A DNA stretch of 64,000 bases, taken from contig CABYCY010000001.1 of the NCBI GenBank assembly GCA_902517615.1, positions 108,361 to 172,360 on the forward strand. Direction: 5' to 3'. A model generated the notes under the pieces. It ran no database searches, had not been told where the DNA came from, and saw only the letters and a program-made list of their open reading frames with translations. The translations under genes and the position numbers were made by a program. The stretch is from an uncultured Pelagibacteraceae bacterium. Its GTDB lineage: Bacteria; Pseudomonadota; Alphaproteobacteria; Pelagibacterales; Pelagibacteraceae. Of this stretch, positions 63,107-64,000 are shown in pieces (within the stretch, counting starts at the first letter, position 1; each line of letters opens with the position of its first letter).

Positions 63107-64000
63107 ATGAAAAAAAAATCAAGGAAATTTGCACTTATTGGTGCTGCTGGATTTATTGCACCAAAACATATGGCAGCAATTAAACATAATAAAGCAGAAT
63201 TAACTCTTGCTCTGGATCCAAATGACAGTGTTGGTATAATTGACAGATTTTTTCCAAATACTTTTTTTTTTACTAAAACAAATAAATTTATTAAAAATTT
63301 AAAGAAGGTTGACTATTTAAGTATCTGTTCTCCAAATTATCTTCACTATAATCATGTAAGAATAGGATTGAAAAATAATTTAAATGTAATCTGCGAAAAA
63401 CCATTAGTATTAAATAAAAAACAAATTTTTAAATTAGAAAAATTAGAAAAAAAAGCAAAAAAGAAAATTTATGTGATAATGCAACTTCGATATCACAAAC
63501 CTTTTTTGGATTTAAAAAAAAAATTGAAGAAGAATAAAAATCAAAATAAAGTTGAGGTAACATATATAGCGTCAAGAGGAAATTGGTACCAAACAAGCTG
63601 GAAAGGAAATAATAAAAAATCTGGTGGTATTATAAATAATATCGGTGTGCATATTTTTGATATTTTAATATGGCTTTTTGGAAAATTAATAAAAAGTGAA
63701 GTTCACATATTAAAAAGCGATGTTGCAGCTGGGAAACTTTTTTTCCAAAATACTGAAGTTAAATGGTTTTTATCTACTAATAGCGATTACTTACCAAAAG
63801 AATTTATTAAAAAAAATATTCCTTCTTTAAGGTCAATGACTTTCAATAATAAAAAAATAGAATTTTCAAAAGGAATAGCTGACCTCCATGATAATTGCTA
63901 TCAAGATTTTTTAAAAAATAAAGGTTACAGGCTTAATGATTTTAAAAAATGTTTAGAATTAATTACTCAAATTAAAAAAAGTAAAATAAAAATTAATAGT
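63107..64000 (+). CDS. Gfo/Idh/MocA-family oxidoreductase (WlbA/WbpB-like), runs off window end
   Basis: Not in the ORF track because it is open at the edge. Translation from ATG 63107: MKKKSRKFALIGAAGFIAPKHMAAIKHNKAELTLALDPNDSVGIIDRFFPN. Confidence 0.85.
   Translation, partial: MKKKSRKFALIGAAGFIAPKHMAAIKHNKAELTLALDPNDSVGIIDRFFPNTFFFTKTNKFIKNLKKVDYLSICSPNYLHYNHVRIGLKNNLNVICEKPLVLNKKQIFKLEKLEKKAKKKIYVIMQLRYHKPFLDLKKKLKKNKNQNKVEVTYIASRGNWYQTSWKGNNKKSGGIINNIGVHIFDILIWLFGKLIKSEVHILKSDVAAGKLFFQNTEVKWFLSTNSDYLPKEFIKKNIPSLRSMTFNNKKIEFSKGIADLHDNCYQDFLKNKGYRLNDFKKCLELITQIKKSKIKINS

Overview
AT-rich, gene-dense alphaproteobacterial window. Gene content, synteny and composition fit the SAR11/Pelagibacter group. 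About 50 supported protein genes are mostly housekeeping: htrA-hflCK, mrp, thyX, ppdK-glyS-glyQ, isoprenoid genes, rpoH, purA-thiD-glmM-folP-ftsH-tilS-cpoB-pal-tolB-tolA-tolR-tolQ, tkt-gap-pgk-fba, and pntAB. RNA genes seen directly are a circularly permuted (two-piece type) tmRNA, tRNA-Arg(UCG), initiator tRNA-fMet and an orphan 5S rRNA. Two accessory regions stand out. (1) A four-gene, overlapping '+' operon at 6.1-9.0 kb next to tmRNA: arylsulfotransferase-like propeller, small YLGPG membrane protein, unknown membrane protein and P-loop sulfotransferase. (2) A surface-polysaccharide region from about 55.4 kb to the window end, beginning directly upstream of the orphan 5S gene and matching what is described for SAR11 hypervariable region 2. 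Other notable points: a phage-type RuvC-like nuclease at the yebC-tol locus without ruvAB, an rpsU gene with a strong Shine-Dalgarno and an apparent AUU start, 5S rRNA ending 10 nt before the rpmJ start codon, and a glycosyltransferase-DUF218 fusion. No CRISPR array, integrase or transposon was seen. All family names come from reading the supplied translations; no database search was run.
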